The translations under genes were made by a program, and so were the position numbers. A stretch of DNA of 64,000 nt from Providencia rustigianii DSM 4541 (GTDB lineage: Bacteria > Pseudomonadota > Gammaproteobacteria > Enterobacterales > Enterobacteriaceae): positions 115,194-179,193 of the forward strand of contig NZ_GG703819.1 in NCBI RefSeq assembly GCF_000156395.1, given 5' to 3'. The notes beneath the pieces are model-generated. The model saw only the letters and a list, made by a program, of their open reading frames with translations. It was not told the DNA's origin and did no database searches. Below, piece after piece: positions 17,090-25,163 of the stretch. Positions within the stretch are counted from its first letter, which is position 1, and each line of letters begins with the position of its first letter.

Positions 17090-17126
17090 ATACCGCTCCT
17101 TACACAATAATAGACGGCATATTGTA

Positions 17127-18179
17127 CTATTTATTATTGTTTACTTCATTTATCTCCAATACCGTTTGCTCGAAACGCTCTGTTTCCAACTCAACGCCAA
17201 TAACACGACGATTAAGTTTTAATGCAGCTTTTACTGTTGCGCCTGATCCCATAAAGAAATCAGCAACTACGTCGCCCTCTCGGGTGCTACTGTTAATAAT
17301 GTGCTCCATCATTACCGCAGGTTTTTCGCAAGGATGCTTGCCGGGATAATATTGTACCGGCGAGTAAGTCCAAACATCGGTATAAGGAACATCAACAGTT
17401 ACAGAGAAAGGGCGCCGTAATAATTGGTACTGCTCAGCTAGCTCTCGATATTCACGATTAAGCGTTGCTTGGATTTCTAGCAAATCTAAGTGATTGCGAT
17501 TTAACGGGTTTTCTCTGAATTTTTCATTTGCTACACGATGAAACAAATCCTGTAACTTCTGATAGTCTGACTCGCTAGGTAATTGCCATTGGCTATAACT
17601 GAACCAATGCGATGCCATTTGTTTACCCGTGGCTTGCTTGATTTCTTTAGCTGTTATTCCAAGCGATTCACGCGATTGCTTGAAATACTCAATTAAAGGC
17701 TTGAACACATTTTCTTTTAGCTGCTTACACTGCTGTAAATAGTCACTGCTTTTGCCTTTGTATGGGCTTTGGTAATGTTCAGCGAATAAAATTCTTTCTG
17801 TACTTGGAAAGAAACTGCGTAGATCAGCTTTGCATGCTCTACGCCATGGCCCTGATGGCTTTGCCCAGATAATATGATTCAGGACGTTAAAGCGTTCTCT
17901 CAATAACAACTCAGTATCTGCGGCAAGTTTTGAACCGCAAAACATATATAAGCTACCGTTTGGCTTTAGTACACGCCAGAATTCCGCCAGCATGTCATCA
18001 AGCCAAGATAGATATGCAGTAACATTTTCCCACTGATTATCCCAACTGCACGTCTTTACTTGAAAGTATGGCGGGTCAGTTGCGATTAAATCAATACAGT
18101 TGTCTGGAAGTGTTTTTATGTAGCTGAGTGAGTCTTCATTAACCAAATTGACACTGTTTAAATTTACAGTATTTTTCAT
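17127..18179 (-). CDS. DNA N6-adenine (or N4-cytosine) methyltransferase, beta-class order
   Basis: This 350-residue enzyme has motif IV DPPY at residues 35-38 and the AdoMet-binding motif FFMGSG at about 308-313 near the C-terminus, the beta-class order. DPPY favours adenine as target. The middle (about 140-260) is the recognition domain and contains a Ser/Gln/Trp-rich segment resembling a helix-turn-helix insert (GITAKEIKQATGKQMASHWF). No cognate restriction gene is adjacent, so it is an orphan enzyme likely protecting phage DNA or altering host methylation. Confidence 0.87.
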   Translation of the reverse strand: MKNTVNLNSVNLVNEDSLSYIKTLPDNCIDLIATDPPYFQVKTCSWDNQWENVTAYLSWLDDMLAEFWRVLKPNGSLYMFCGSKLAADTELLLRERFNVLNHIIWAKPSGPWRRACKADLRSFFPSTERILFAEHYQSPYKGKSSDYLQQCKQLKENVFKPLIEYFKQSRESLGITAKEIKQATGKQMASHWFSYSQWQLPSESDYQKLQDLFHRVANEKFRENPLNRNHLDLLEIQATLNREYRELAEQYQLLRRPFSVTVDVPYTDVWTYSPVQYYPGKHPCEKPAVMMEHIINSSTREGDVVADFFMGSGATVKAALKLNRRVIGVELETERFEQTVLEINEVNNNK

Positions 18180-18265
18180 AGATCAGGGAAACCTTTTTTG
18201 ATAAGCTCCACCATGCTTTGTGCACATAAGCAGTGGGCTTTAGTTTGTCCGTGATCTACCGGAAC

Positions 18266-18310
18266 GGGCGAATGACTGTAAGGGTGCTACCAACACCTTT
18301 ACAGTCGCCC
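18266..18310. repeat. Long inverted repeat/hairpin upstream of methyltransferase
   Basis: GACTGTAAGGGTG (18,274-18,286) and CACCTTTACAGTC (18,294-18,306) pair over 13 positions with one G-U on a 7-base loop. A further GGGC/GCCC pair lies outside after a 4-base bulge. There is no T run on either side, so it is not an intrinsic terminator; it may be an RNA structure in the mRNA between two genes. Confidence 0.65.
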
Positions 18311-18322
18311 ATTTTCACAGCA

Positions 18323-18520
18323 CTAGATATTTTGGAATGTGTTTTCTTTGATGTTTTCTTTGATAAATCCCGCCATCGCGAGTTGCGTTAATATCAACTG
18401 ACAGCGTGATTTTGCTAATTCAGTGTAACCTGAAATTTCTTCTATTGTTGCCCACCAGGAGTGTGGAACAACTTCTAAAACAATTTTTGCCTCTTCTGTC
18501 ATATCAATATGTTTTAACAT
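18323..18520 (-). CDS. Small winged-helix-like phage protein
   Basis: The probable start is ATG 18,520 (MLKHIDMTEEAKIVLEVV), giving 65 residues; an upstream ATG at 18,613 lies beside a terminator and adds a Cys-rich stretch unlike the rest. The order of helices around WWATIEEISGYTELAKSRCQLILTQLAMAGFIKE reads like a small winged helix. It is transcribed just after Q and the putative late terminator, so it may belong to the late transcript. Function unknown. Confidence 0.55.
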   Translation of the reverse strand: MLKHIDMTEEAKIVLEVVPHSWWATIEEISGYTELAKSRCQLILTQLAMAGFIKENIKENTFQNI

Positions 18521-18611
18521 GATATTTCTATACCTTTGGTCAGTTATTGGTCGTGAACACACATGTAACTCTGAACAAGGGTGACAGCAAGCTTTACTTA
18601 CTTTAGAAAGC

Positions 18612-18637
18612 AAAAAACCCAGCGCAATGGCTGGGTT
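18612..18637 (-). terminator. Intrinsic terminator just after Q (tR'-like)
   Basis: On the minus strand AACCCAGC and GCTGGGTT form an eight-pair stem with a six-base loop, followed by TTTTG. Its place 49 bases downstream of Q matches tR', the terminator that lambdoid Q proteins overcome. Confidence 0.75.
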
Positions 18638-18673
18638 AGTTGGTCAAGTTACAAAATCGGCAACTTACCGTGA

Positions 18674-18703
18674 AATAGTGGCTCATTAATTCAAAGAAGT
18701 CAA
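18674..18703 (-). promoter_or_regulatory. Candidate late promoter (pR'-like) at end of Q
   Basis: On the minus strand TTGACT lies in the last codons of Q. CACTAT or ACTATT follows 17-18 bases later, then the tR'-like terminator. The -10 box is weak; the call rests mainly on lambdoid organisation. Confidence 0.3.
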
Positions 18704-19216
18704 CACGTTTTTGCAGTTTCTCTTCAATATCGCTTCTTTTTCTCTATTTTTAAATGCATCTACTAATGGTTGGTACAATAAATATTCAGTTGATTTTAGA
18801 ATTACCTCAACTTCTCGCCGGCAAGTAGATATTGATGGCTTACGCTTTCTAAGTAATCCATTTCTACGTGGCATAATTCTAGGTTCACAATTTTCATAAT
18901 AAGAACTAGCGATAGCCCTATCGGACGCACAGTAAACATAACGACTTAACAGCATTTTAAATGCGATGGTATCGAGATGATAAATTTGATCGACTACGTC
19001 ATGAATTAATAGACCATCATCATCACTACATGTTGGTCTATCTGGATAACTTCTTCGCTCTACTGTAGCCATAAACTCAGCTATCATGCTGCTTTGTCTT
19101 TTTTCAAGTCTTCCGCTGTAAACCCAAGCGCCAAATCTAGCCAGCCAATTTTGAAGCCATGCTTCTCGCTCTGGATCGAGCACAAGACCATCAGAAATAC
19201 TTTTTATACTCGACAT
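18686..19216 (-). CDS. Q: Antitermination protein Q-like
   Basis: This 176-residue protein contains SDDDGLLIHDVVDQIYHLD and the basic segment RRNGLLRKRKPSISTCRREVEVILK, typical of the Phage_antitermQ family (phage 82/21 type rather than lambda Q). It loads on RNA polymerase at the late promoter and allows read-through of the terminators seen at 18.6, 16.9, 15.0, 13.9, 7.2 and 3.1 kb. It overlaps the upstream Ref-like gene by 13 bases. Family recognition is good; the promoter it acts on is only tentatively located. Confidence 0.83.
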   Translation of the reverse strand: MSSIKSISDGLVLDPEREAWLQNWLARFGAWVYSGRLEKRQSSMIAEFMATVERRSYPDRPTCSDDDGLLIHDVVDQIYHLDTIAFKMLLSRYVYCASDRAIASSYYENCEPRIMPRRNGLLRKRKPSISTCRREVEVILKSTEYLLYQPLVDAFKNREKEAILKRNCKNVLTSLN

Positions 19217-19518
19217 GCGCGCAGCTCCATTACTTCTTTTTTCGTTTGTTCTAATAACTCGATTTCGTTACCGTGAATTTCTTGCCATGTTTTGGGTGCC
19301 GCATGAAAGCCGGTATCATAACTAGCCCGGTGATGAGGAGGACATAACGGTAAAACATCTTTATGACTAGCTCGCTGCGCCATTCCCTGCCCTGCTCGTA
19401 CATGATGGATTTCTGCTGGTGATGGTCCATACCCCATATTTCGACAACAAATACAGCCAAGTTCGGTTACATCTGATAGCCATTGTTTATCTTCTTTGGT
19501 CTTTGATTTTTTGGTCAT
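19204..19518 (-). CDS. Ref-like RecA-dependent nuclease (HNH)
   Basis: This 104-residue protein has a ββα-metal/HNH arrangement: CICC (residues 22-25), EIHHVRAGQGM and PLCPPHHRASYDTGFHAAP. This matches the P1 Ref/RecA-dependent nuclease superfamily found near Q in lambdoid phages (often beside ninG-type genes). Such enzymes cut DNA at RecA filaments and enhance recombination. Its start is the shared 15-mer GAGGCAAGACCAATG (19,530-19,516), which overlaps the stop of the preceding gene. Confidence 0.8.
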   Translation of the reverse strand: MTKKSKTKEDKQWLSDVTELGCICCRNMGYGPSPAEIHHVRAGQGMAQRASHKDVLPLCPPHHRASYDTGFHAAPKTWQEIHGNEIELLEQTKKEVMELRACRV

Positions 19519-19529
19519 TGGTCTTGCCT

Positions 19530-20123
19530 CTAGGTAAAATCTAATAACTGAGCCGCGGCATTTTCAGCAGCTTTTTGAGTGGGGAATTTACGGAATAGAA
19601 TGAAGTTCCAAAGCACGTCGAGCGTGGCTTTGTAGAGTTCGCCAAAGGCTAGGTCATCCATTTTTGCAAAGCTGATTGATTTAGCAACGCGGCGTAGGCT
19701 GCCATCTGGCATTTCAAAAGTTTCATAGTGACCAGATTGCTCAACGACCCAGTAGCGAAAGGCATCAAAGGATTTAGCGGCTGAAATATTGCGAGCGCGT
19801 TTTTTTGCTATATCATCGAGATAAACATCTGCGGTAGATTGGAGGGCATCATCATTATCGGTGTAGTAAGCGAGGAATTTAACGTAACCACGAACTAACT
19901 CTTTTTCTTCAGGCGAAATAGTGCCACCGGTTGGTTCCCAATATTCATACCCTAGGTTGAGTAAAGCGAAGTATTTACGGTGGAATCGTGGGTTTCGTGC
20001 CTTCTTAAAATCAGCATAAAGCACATCACCACATTTGATTTTTGAATGCAGAAAATCTCTCGCAGCTGGATTAGCAGGTACAAGAGTGTCGTTAGACATT
20101 TTGATAAAGCCATGCTGTGCCAT
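19530..20123 (-). CDS. DUF1367 phage protein
   Basis: The start is ATG 20,123 (MAQHGFIKMSNDTLVPANPAARDFL), giving 197 residues. The opening and the segment KKARNPRFHRKYFALLNLGYEYWEP are diagnostic of the DUF1367 family, common upstream of ninG/ref genes in lambdoid phages. Similar proteins are suspected of aiding recombination, but the biochemical role is not settled. The stop codon overlaps the GAGG of the next gene's start signal. Confidence 0.8.
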   Translation of the reverse strand: MAQHGFIKMSNDTLVPANPAARDFLHSKIKCGDVLYADFKKARNPRFHRKYFALLNLGYEYWEPTGGTISPEEKELVRGYVKFLAYYTDNDDALQSTADVYLDDIAKKRARNISAAKSFDAFRYWVVEQSGHYETFEMPDGSLRRVAKSISFAKMDDLAFGELYKATLDVLWNFILFRKFPTQKAAENAAAQLLDFT

Positions 20124-20335
20124 AGTTTTTCTCTCAGTAGGCACAGCAAGTGTTAAGATTGGGTGTTCAGACCAATGGTATCTATTCTACTTTCTGACTC
20201 AAGAAAAATCCATCAACCAATTATAGTTACCTTGCCTAATTTTCATATTACACACAACGAAATGATCAATAATAAAAAATATATTTAAATGACTTTTATT
20301 GCCATTATTATCTCTACGAGATAAATTTTTCATAA

Positions 20336-20361
20336 TTAGATAAAATTCAAACTTTATCTAA
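20336..20361. terminator. Inverted repeat after AbiTii gene (weak terminator)
   Basis: TTAGATAAA and TTTATCTAA form a nine-pair AT-rich stem with an eight-base loop adjoining the AbiTii stop codon. There is no long T run after it on the minus strand. The rest of 20,124-20,335 is AT-rich and without a gene. Confidence 0.4.
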
Positions 20362-21246
20362 CTATGAAAATAATTCTATTAGTTTGCCAATATACATACC
20401 AACAACAGGAAGAACAGTGACACTATTTGCAGCTATGCTCGAAATTTTTGCCACTTTCTCAAGCCCTTCTTGTCTGTCCTTTACTTGTTTTATGGACTCC
20501 ACATGAGAAATTAAGCAATCAATCACCTCACAATCTTTCCCTTGCCTTTTTAAATCTATCAATTCATGAACTAACTTATCTACCAGCTCATTAGATTGGA
20601 CTTGTAAGTTTTGAGTGAAGTTCTCTCCGCTATTCGCTATATTTGCATTACCATTAATAATATTATTAAAAACTTGAGTAACTACTTTCTCATCTAATTT
20701 AGACAATTTAACCTCCTCAATATCTGGTAATTTATTTTCCAATTCCAAAACAATGCTCAGCACTTTAGTTTTAACACTATCCAGAATGCCAGACATTAAA
20801 TGAATAGCTGTTTCATTCCATGCTTCAATACAATACATTCCTTGATATATTTTATCACTGACAAGTCTAGTAGCTTCAGCATTCCAATTACTTTTAACAA
20901 TTTGAGATTCTGAGGTTTGTAGTAACCCCTCTATAGATGCAACTGTATTAGTAACAACCATTTTACCAAATAATTCAGTATACTCTTCTGGTAGTATACT
21001 TAAATCAATTGGAAGGTTTTTTAGTATACCACCATATCGCGAGAAGCTTCCTTTCGAGTGGCATGAAATAATACGGTAATCAGGAACATCGTCATAACTT
21101 GGATATCCATCCAGTTCATGTAAAACCCAATTTTTAAAATCATCACTACCAGTTTTACTAGCTAGAAATAAACACTTGCGTAATAAGTCAGCGACTCTTA
21201 CTTCTGGGTTGATCGCATCATGCTGTATCTCAGCTAAAATAGACAT
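20362..21246 (-). CDS. AbiTii-domain protein, candidate phage-exclusion (abortive infection) gene
   Basis: The first ~190 residues of this 294-residue protein match the AbiTii domain (SILAEIQHDAINPEVRVADLLRKCLFLASKTGSDDFKNW... and LDGYPSYDDVPDYR). The middle is linker-like, and the C-terminus (about 270-294) is hydrophobic (AANSVTVLPVVGMYIGKLIELF), suggesting a membrane-targeting end. AbiTii domains occur in abortive-infection proteins. The gene is visibly AT-richer than its neighbours and is closed by an inverted repeat, so it looks like inserted cargo in the early operon. It may exclude competing phages. Confidence 0.75.
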   Translation of the reverse strand: MSILAEIQHDAINPEVRVADLLRKCLFLASKTGSDDFKNWVLHELDGYPSYDDVPDYRIISCHSKGSFSRYGGILKNLPIDLSILPEEYTELFGKMVVTNTVASIEGLLQTSESQIVKSNWNAEATRLVSDKIYQGMYCIEAWNETAIHLMSGILDSVKTKVLSIVLELENKLPDIEEVKLSKLDEKVVTQVFNNIINGNANIANSGENFTQNLQVQSNELVDKLVHELIDLKRQGKDCEVIDCLISHVESIKQVKDRQEGLEKVAKISSIAANSVTVLPVVGMYIGKLIELFS

Positions 21247-21274
21247 ACTAATCCCTCTTTAAATAATTTATATT

Positions 21275-21616
21275 TTATTCTACCTTCAATTTTAATCCGT
21301 GCCACCCATTGGTTAACCAGCATTTAGAATCACCATCAAGGCAACATTCCGTCACTGGTAGACGTTCACCACATTTACCACAACAACGATTGGATAATTC
21401 CGCAATCTCGCGCTGAAGTCTTGTATCATCATTCCGTATGAGCATCTGAATATATTCACTCTCATCATAGGAATCACGTCCTGGTCTACGCAATGCACAA
21501 TTACGCTTAATCATTTCATGTTCTTCTGATTCAACTTGCCACTGCGGGGTAACAAAGCCAGCTTCACGCTGGCGTTTGCGTTGGGCAGCCTTGCGCTCTG
21601 CTGCTGATTTAGCCAT
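21275..21616 (-). CDS. Phage protein with C-terminal zinc-binding cysteines
   Basis: This 113-residue protein begins with a very basic helix (MAKSAAERKAAQRKRQREAGF) and a MarR/CopG-like helical middle, and ends with a Cys-rich segment (CCGKCGERLPVTECC). Proteins of this plan are frequent in enterobacterial prophages and are probably DNA-binding; I do not know a tested function. Its start uses GAGGCAAGACCAATG (21,628-21,614). Confidence 0.6.
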   Translation of the reverse strand: MAKSAAERKAAQRKRQREAGFVTPQWQVESEEHEMIKRNCALRRPGRDSYDESEYIQMLIRNDDTRLQREIAELSNRCCGKCGERLPVTECCLDGDSKCWLTNGWHGLKLKVE

Positions 21617-21643
21617 TGGTCTTGCCTCTTCATATCAATTTGG

Positions 21644-21814
21644 TTAATGCACTGAGCAATAACGCTCAATAGATAACTCATCTACTCTAGCGCCATTTAG
21701 ATTTGCCCAAAATGCTATTGTTGAAAGTACATCTTTTTCACTTGAAGCGACGAAAAGAGTTATGAAAGATTTTTCGTCCCATAAACCACTTGCTTTATAA
21801 ACCGATTTTTTCAT
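21644..21814 (-). CDS. Small phage protein (56 residues)
   Basis: A frame from ATG 21,814, with GGAG five bases upstream (TTGGAGTGAAAATG), encodes MKKSVYKASGLWDEKSFITLF and ends at 21,644. Composition is normal for a small globular protein, with one Cys near the end. It lies in an otherwise empty gap between two early genes. I do not recognise it. A divergent-looking repeat (AAGAC/GTCTT) lies upstream near 21,850. Confidence 0.55.
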   Translation of the reverse strand: MKKSVYKASGLWDEKSFITLFVASSEKDVLSTIAFWANLNGARVDELSIERYCSVH

Positions 21815-21927
21815 TTTCACTCCAACTAACTACATTTAATAACCTTATGACAAGACGGTCTTATATCCGCTATAAAATGTTTAGTTATATGATGGGAGTA
21901 ATTTTATTTTTTCCAAGAGTGTATGCT

Positions 21928-22164
21928 TCATACCTGCATTAATTGACGCCAATAGTTCAACCTATCTCTAAAAAACTCTCGATGTACCTCTGGCGCCTTT
22001 TCAATTTCCACCAGCACACGCTCTCTGTTTATTTTTCGATTTTTCAGTTGCCGAATTAGCCGGCTAGCGAATAAATCAAGTTGCTCCAGTTCGCGATATT
22101 CTTCTGACCACAAAGCGCGATTGTGAGGCAATCCATCAGGCAAGTAACTTGATTGCCCAGACAT
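21928..22164 (-). CDS. Phage hypothetical protein (78 residues)
   Basis: An acidic/basic helical protein (EEYRELEQLDLFASRLIRQLKNRKINRERVLVEIEKAPEVHREFFRDRLNYWRQLM) that could form a short coiled coil. It starts two bases after the stop of the 57-residue upstream gene, so they are probably coupled. No family is recognised; it belongs to the early replication operon. Confidence 0.55.
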   Translation of the reverse strand: MSGQSSYLPDGLPHNRALWSEEYRELEQLDLFASRLIRQLKNRKINRERVLVEIEKAPEVHREFFRDRLNYWRQLMQV

Positions 22165-22166
22165 AA

Positions 22167-22340
22167 CTACCTCGGCTTTTGTGGTTTTAAAATTTGCTGA
22201 TATGGCGCCTTAGTTCTTGCTCGCGCAGCTGATTGAATAAGCTCAATGTGACATGGTGTATGATCCAAACCATCATCGGGCAATATGGGGTGATTGCTCC
22301 GGACGAGTGACTCACCGGTGATTGGGTCTTTAATTGTCAT
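22167..22340 (-). CDS. Small phage protein (57 residues)
   Basis: A frame starts at ATG 22,340 directly after GAGGCAAGACC, the shared early-gene start signal lacking two A. It encodes MTIKDPITGESLVRSNHPIL and ends two bases before the next gene. The N-terminal part is Pro/Gly-rich and the C-terminus basic. No family is recognised. The start signal and tight spacing support it as real. Confidence 0.6.
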   Translation of the reverse strand: MTIKDPITGESLVRSNHPILPDDGLDHTPCHIELIQSAARARTKAPYQQILKPQKPR

Positions 22341-22360
22341 GGTCTTGCCTCAATAAGTTT

Positions 22361-23731
22361 TTAAAATGCCTTTTCTGCGTATTTGCGTGGTTTAGCACTC
22401 TGTGATTGCTGTTGCATTCTGGACACTTCCGTTGCCGTAATTTGGTCGGTCGGCATGTAATGTCCGTGTTTAAACTCTTGGTAGATGGTACCGGTTTCAC
22501 CGTGTCGGTTTTTATCCACAATAACTTCAGCATAGTTTTTAGCTGGGCTGTTCGGGTTATAAACCACATCGCGGTAAGTGAATAAGATGTAGTCTGCATC
22601 CTGCTCTAAACTACCAGAATCACGTAAATCAGCGGCAACAGGGCGACGTTGATTTAATAGGCGTTTATCAACGTCACGTGATAACTGGCTTAGGGCGATT
22701 GTTGGTGTATGAAGTCGTTTTGCCAGCCCTTTCAATGCGGCTGAAATTGCTGCTATAGCCAAGTCGTTACGCTCTGCCTTCGGCTTTTTGATGAGACCTA
22801 AATAATCAACGAAAATCCCTTTTAAGTTTGGATACTGCCGCTTATGGTTCTCACTAATTGCGCATATTTGCTCTACTGTTAAGTTACTAGCATCGATGAT
22901 GTGAATATCTCGATCCATTAAATGCGCTAAGCCAGAGCTCAATCTTGCCCAGTCTTCATCATGTAATTGCCCTTTTCTTAGTGTTGATACAGGTAACTGT
23001 GATGAACCTGCGATCATGCGTTCCGCTATTTGTTGATTCGCCATTTCCATGGAAAATAGTAAGGCTCCACCGCCATCACGGGTCATACCCTCAATCATGG
23101 TTAAAGCAAGTTCTGTTTTCCCCATCCCCGGACGACCACCAATGAAAACTAAATCAGTCGGGTTAAACCCTCCGATTTTGTCATCTAATGCTTCTATGCC
23201 CGTCTTAATCATTCCACTAATATCTTCACCTAAGTTTCTACGTTCGAGGACTTCAACATATCCTTCAATCAGAGTATTTAGATGAACGGGTAACAGGTTT
23301 TGGCTACCGGCAGTGAGCTGACCAATCTGATTTGCAAACTGGTTAATCAACTCTTCGGCTTGCTCATGGTTGCCTGCCTCAGTGATAACGGTCTGATATT
23401 TAGCCATCAGTTGAATGACTTGGCGAACACGGAAGTAACTATGAACTTTGGATGCGTACCCTTTCAGATTAGCTTTCCATACCGGTGATTTGGCAAGCTC
23501 CAATAAATTAGCTAAATCGCCCTTATCACCTAAAGCATCCGCAATAAAAAATGGGTCAATTAACGAACTCGTTAGTGCTTGTTTTTTTATCTCTCGATAA
23601 ACACGCTGATAATAACTTGAGCTAAATGCCTCTTCAGGTAATGTAGCCAATACCTCATAAGCGTCTTGAGAAGCCCCACCAGCAAGAAAACCGCTAATCA
23701 CTGCCCCCTCTAAATCGCGCTCATCCATCAT
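22361..23731 (-). CDS. Replicative DNA helicase, DnaB-like
   Basis: This 456-residue protein has an N-terminal helical domain and a RecA-like helicase domain with Walker A GRPGMGKTE, the DnaB Arg-rich loop (QLSRDVDKRLLNQRRPVAADLRDSGSLEQDADYILF) and VDKNRHGETG. This is the full set of DnaB motifs. Phages of this type carry their own helicase together with an O-like initiator and a DnaC-like loader. The C-terminus ends KPRKYAEKAF. It overlaps the loader gene by four bases (ATGA). Confidence 0.92.
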   Translation of the reverse strand: MMDERDLEGAVISGFLAGGASQDAYEVLATLPEEAFSSSYYQRVYREIKKQALTSSLIDPFFIADALGDKGDLANLLELAKSPVWKANLKGYASKVHSYFRVRQVIQLMAKYQTVITEAGNHEQAEELINQFANQIGQLTAGSQNLLPVHLNTLIEGYVEVLERRNLGEDISGMIKTGIEALDDKIGGFNPTDLVFIGGRPGMGKTELALTMIEGMTRDGGGALLFSMEMANQQIAERMIAGSSQLPVSTLRKGQLHDEDWARLSSGLAHLMDRDIHIIDASNLTVEQICAISENHKRQYPNLKGIFVDYLGLIKKPKAERNDLAIAAISAALKGLAKRLHTPTIALSQLSRDVDKRLLNQRRPVAADLRDSGSLEQDADYILFTYRDVVYNPNSPAKNYAEVIVDKNRHGETGTIYQEFKHGHYMPTDQITATEVSRMQQQSQSAKPRKYAEKAF

Positions 23732-24318
23732 AAGTGATTACCTCTGCGGTATGTTGCCCAATTGAATGTAAGCACGGTACCACCCTGTAATAATCGGTCT
23801 ACTACACGTTCACCAAGCATTTCTTCCAGCTCATTCAACGGTAAATTGCTAACTAAAATAGTCGGCAATAAACTTTCGTAACGATCATTAATCACTTCGA
23901 ACAAAATATTTCGTTCCGAGTCAGTACCGTACTGGACACCGATTTCATCAATTATCAACAGGTCGGGATCACAATATTTTGCTAGCACATCCAGTTCACT
24001 AAATTCTGAATTTCCTGACCACGTTCTACGAAATGCGCGAATGATACGCGCTGCTGTAGTGATAAATACCGATTCCTGTAAACCTCCGGCAATCTCACGG
24101 GCGATCGATACTGCAAGGTGGGTTTTACCTGTTCCGGGCATTCCACACAGTACAAGCCCCTCTCCTGCATTTTTCCTGTCGTTCCATGTTGTTACGTACT
24201 GTTTGCAGATCATGAGATTATGTTTAGCCGGTTGCGTAGTTGCTTTGAATGTTTCAAAGGTTGTACTAGCAAAACGCGGAGGAATATTTACACTAACCAA
24301 TAAATCTTGTTCAGGCAT
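23728..24318 (-). CDS. Helicase loader, DnaC-like AAA+ ATPase
   Basis: The start is ATG 24,318 (MPEQDLLVSVNIPPRFA), preceded by GGAGG, giving 196 residues. Walker A is GMPGTGKTHLA and Walker B is LLIIDEIG; a sensor-like segment VVDRLLQGG follows. DnaC-type loaders place DnaB-type helicase at the origin, fitting the adjacent initiator and helicase genes. It overlaps the upstream O-like gene by eight bases. An in-frame ATG further upstream adds residues lacking family similarity. Confidence 0.88.
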   Translation of the reverse strand: MPEQDLLVSVNIPPRFASTTFETFKATTQPAKHNLMICKQYVTTWNDRKNAGEGLVLCGMPGTGKTHLAVSIAREIAGGLQESVFITTAARIIRAFRRTWSGNSEFSELDVLAKYCDPDLLIIDEIGVQYGTDSERNILFEVINDRYESLLPTILVSNLPLNELEEMLGERVVDRLLQGGTVLTFNWATYRRGNHL

Positions 24319-25162
24319 TTTTACCTCCAACAAACCAGTGCGGATCCTGAGATTCATAGTGCTTGTCACCAAACCCAGTATGCGAATTAGGTTTGTTAAC
24401 CTTGGCTATGACTTTATCTGGAAATATCCCCTGCCAACCATTGGCAATCGAATTACAAATCACGGCATCGGCATCAGAACACTTCGCTAATTTTTTTGCT
24501 TGCTGCTTGCACATAGTTTCAGTCAGCGGTTTTTTAATTTCCTTTCGGAAAGTAATCCAATCTGACCAAACTTCGTCACTCACGTTTTCGGGTTTAGCCA
24601 ATTTTGCATCGAATAATTTCTTCGATTTTTTTGGCTCAACCTGAACTGATGGATCCTCTTTTGAATTTACTGATGGATCATGTTTTGAATTTACTGATGG
24701 ATCGCCTCCAGATTCTGGAGGGTGAAAACCATCTTGAACGCCAGAAACTGGAGGGTCAAACCTCACTTTTTCATTGTTTTCTGTACGGTCAAAATCTGAA
24801 CGTTCAGAATCTGGATGGTGAGATTTAGATGCTTTTTCGCGCAATTTTCTTAGTTTTGCATTTTCCTCAAGTGCTATTTTTTCCAACTTATCAACATTCA
24901 AAAAATACAAATTTGATGCATTTCTATTTCCATTTCTACGCATCTTTTTAACTAACCAACCATCTTGCTCAAGCTCGTTACAAGCGCTACGAATAGTGCT
25001 GACACCAGCTCCAATTTGTCGACTAATCGTTTCTACACTAGGGTAACTAACACCTTCATCACTCGAGTAGTCAGCCAAGCGAACCATGATCATTAATTTG
25101 GTACCTTTAACGCCAGAAACTGCGCAAGCATCCCAAACATAACCTTGAATTTTATTACTCAC
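24311..25162 (-). CDS. Replication initiation protein, O-like with winged-helix domain
   Basis: This 283-residue protein begins at GTG 25,162. Residues about 20-85 form a helix-turn-helix/winged domain (YPSVETISRQIGAGVSTIRSACNELEQDGWL). The middle (about 110-180) is a low-complexity linker with repeated DPSVNSK units. The C-terminal part (about 185-283) contains a helical segment (ETMCKQQAKKLAKCSDADAVICNSI) likely binding the loader. Linker DNA carries iterons (candidate origin), as in lambda O. The gene precedes the loader and helicase genes. Confidence 0.8.
   Translation of the reverse strand: MSNKIQGYVWDACAVSGVKGTKLMIMVRLADYSSDEGVSYPSVETISRQIGAGVSTIRSACNELEQDGWLVKKMRRNGNRNASNLYFLNVDKLEKIALEENAKLRKLREKASKSHHPDSERSDFDRTENNEKVRFDPPVSGVQDGFHPPESGGDPSVNSKHDPSVNSKEDPSVQVEPKKSKKLFDAKLAKPENVSDEVWSDWITFRKEIKKPLTETMCKQQAKKLAKCSDADAVICNSIANGWQGIFPDKVIAKVNKPNSHTGFGDKHYESQDPHWFVGGKNA
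24645..24819. other. Candidate replication origin: iterons inside the O-like gene
   Basis: ACTGATGGATC occurs at 24,645, 24,669 and 24,693, exactly 24 bp apart. A second family CAGANNCTGGANGGT occurs at about 24,709, 24,742 and 24,805. A 14-bp palindrome TCTGAACGTTCAGA lies at 24,795-24,808. All fall in the linker-coding part of the initiator gene, as the lambda origin does in gene O. Confidence 0.6.
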
Positions 25163-25163
25163 T

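Noticed and set aside
21881-21931. A 16-codon frame after the 78-residue early gene (ATGA overlap).
   Set aside because: Too short and without conserved features; the ATG overlap is likely chance.
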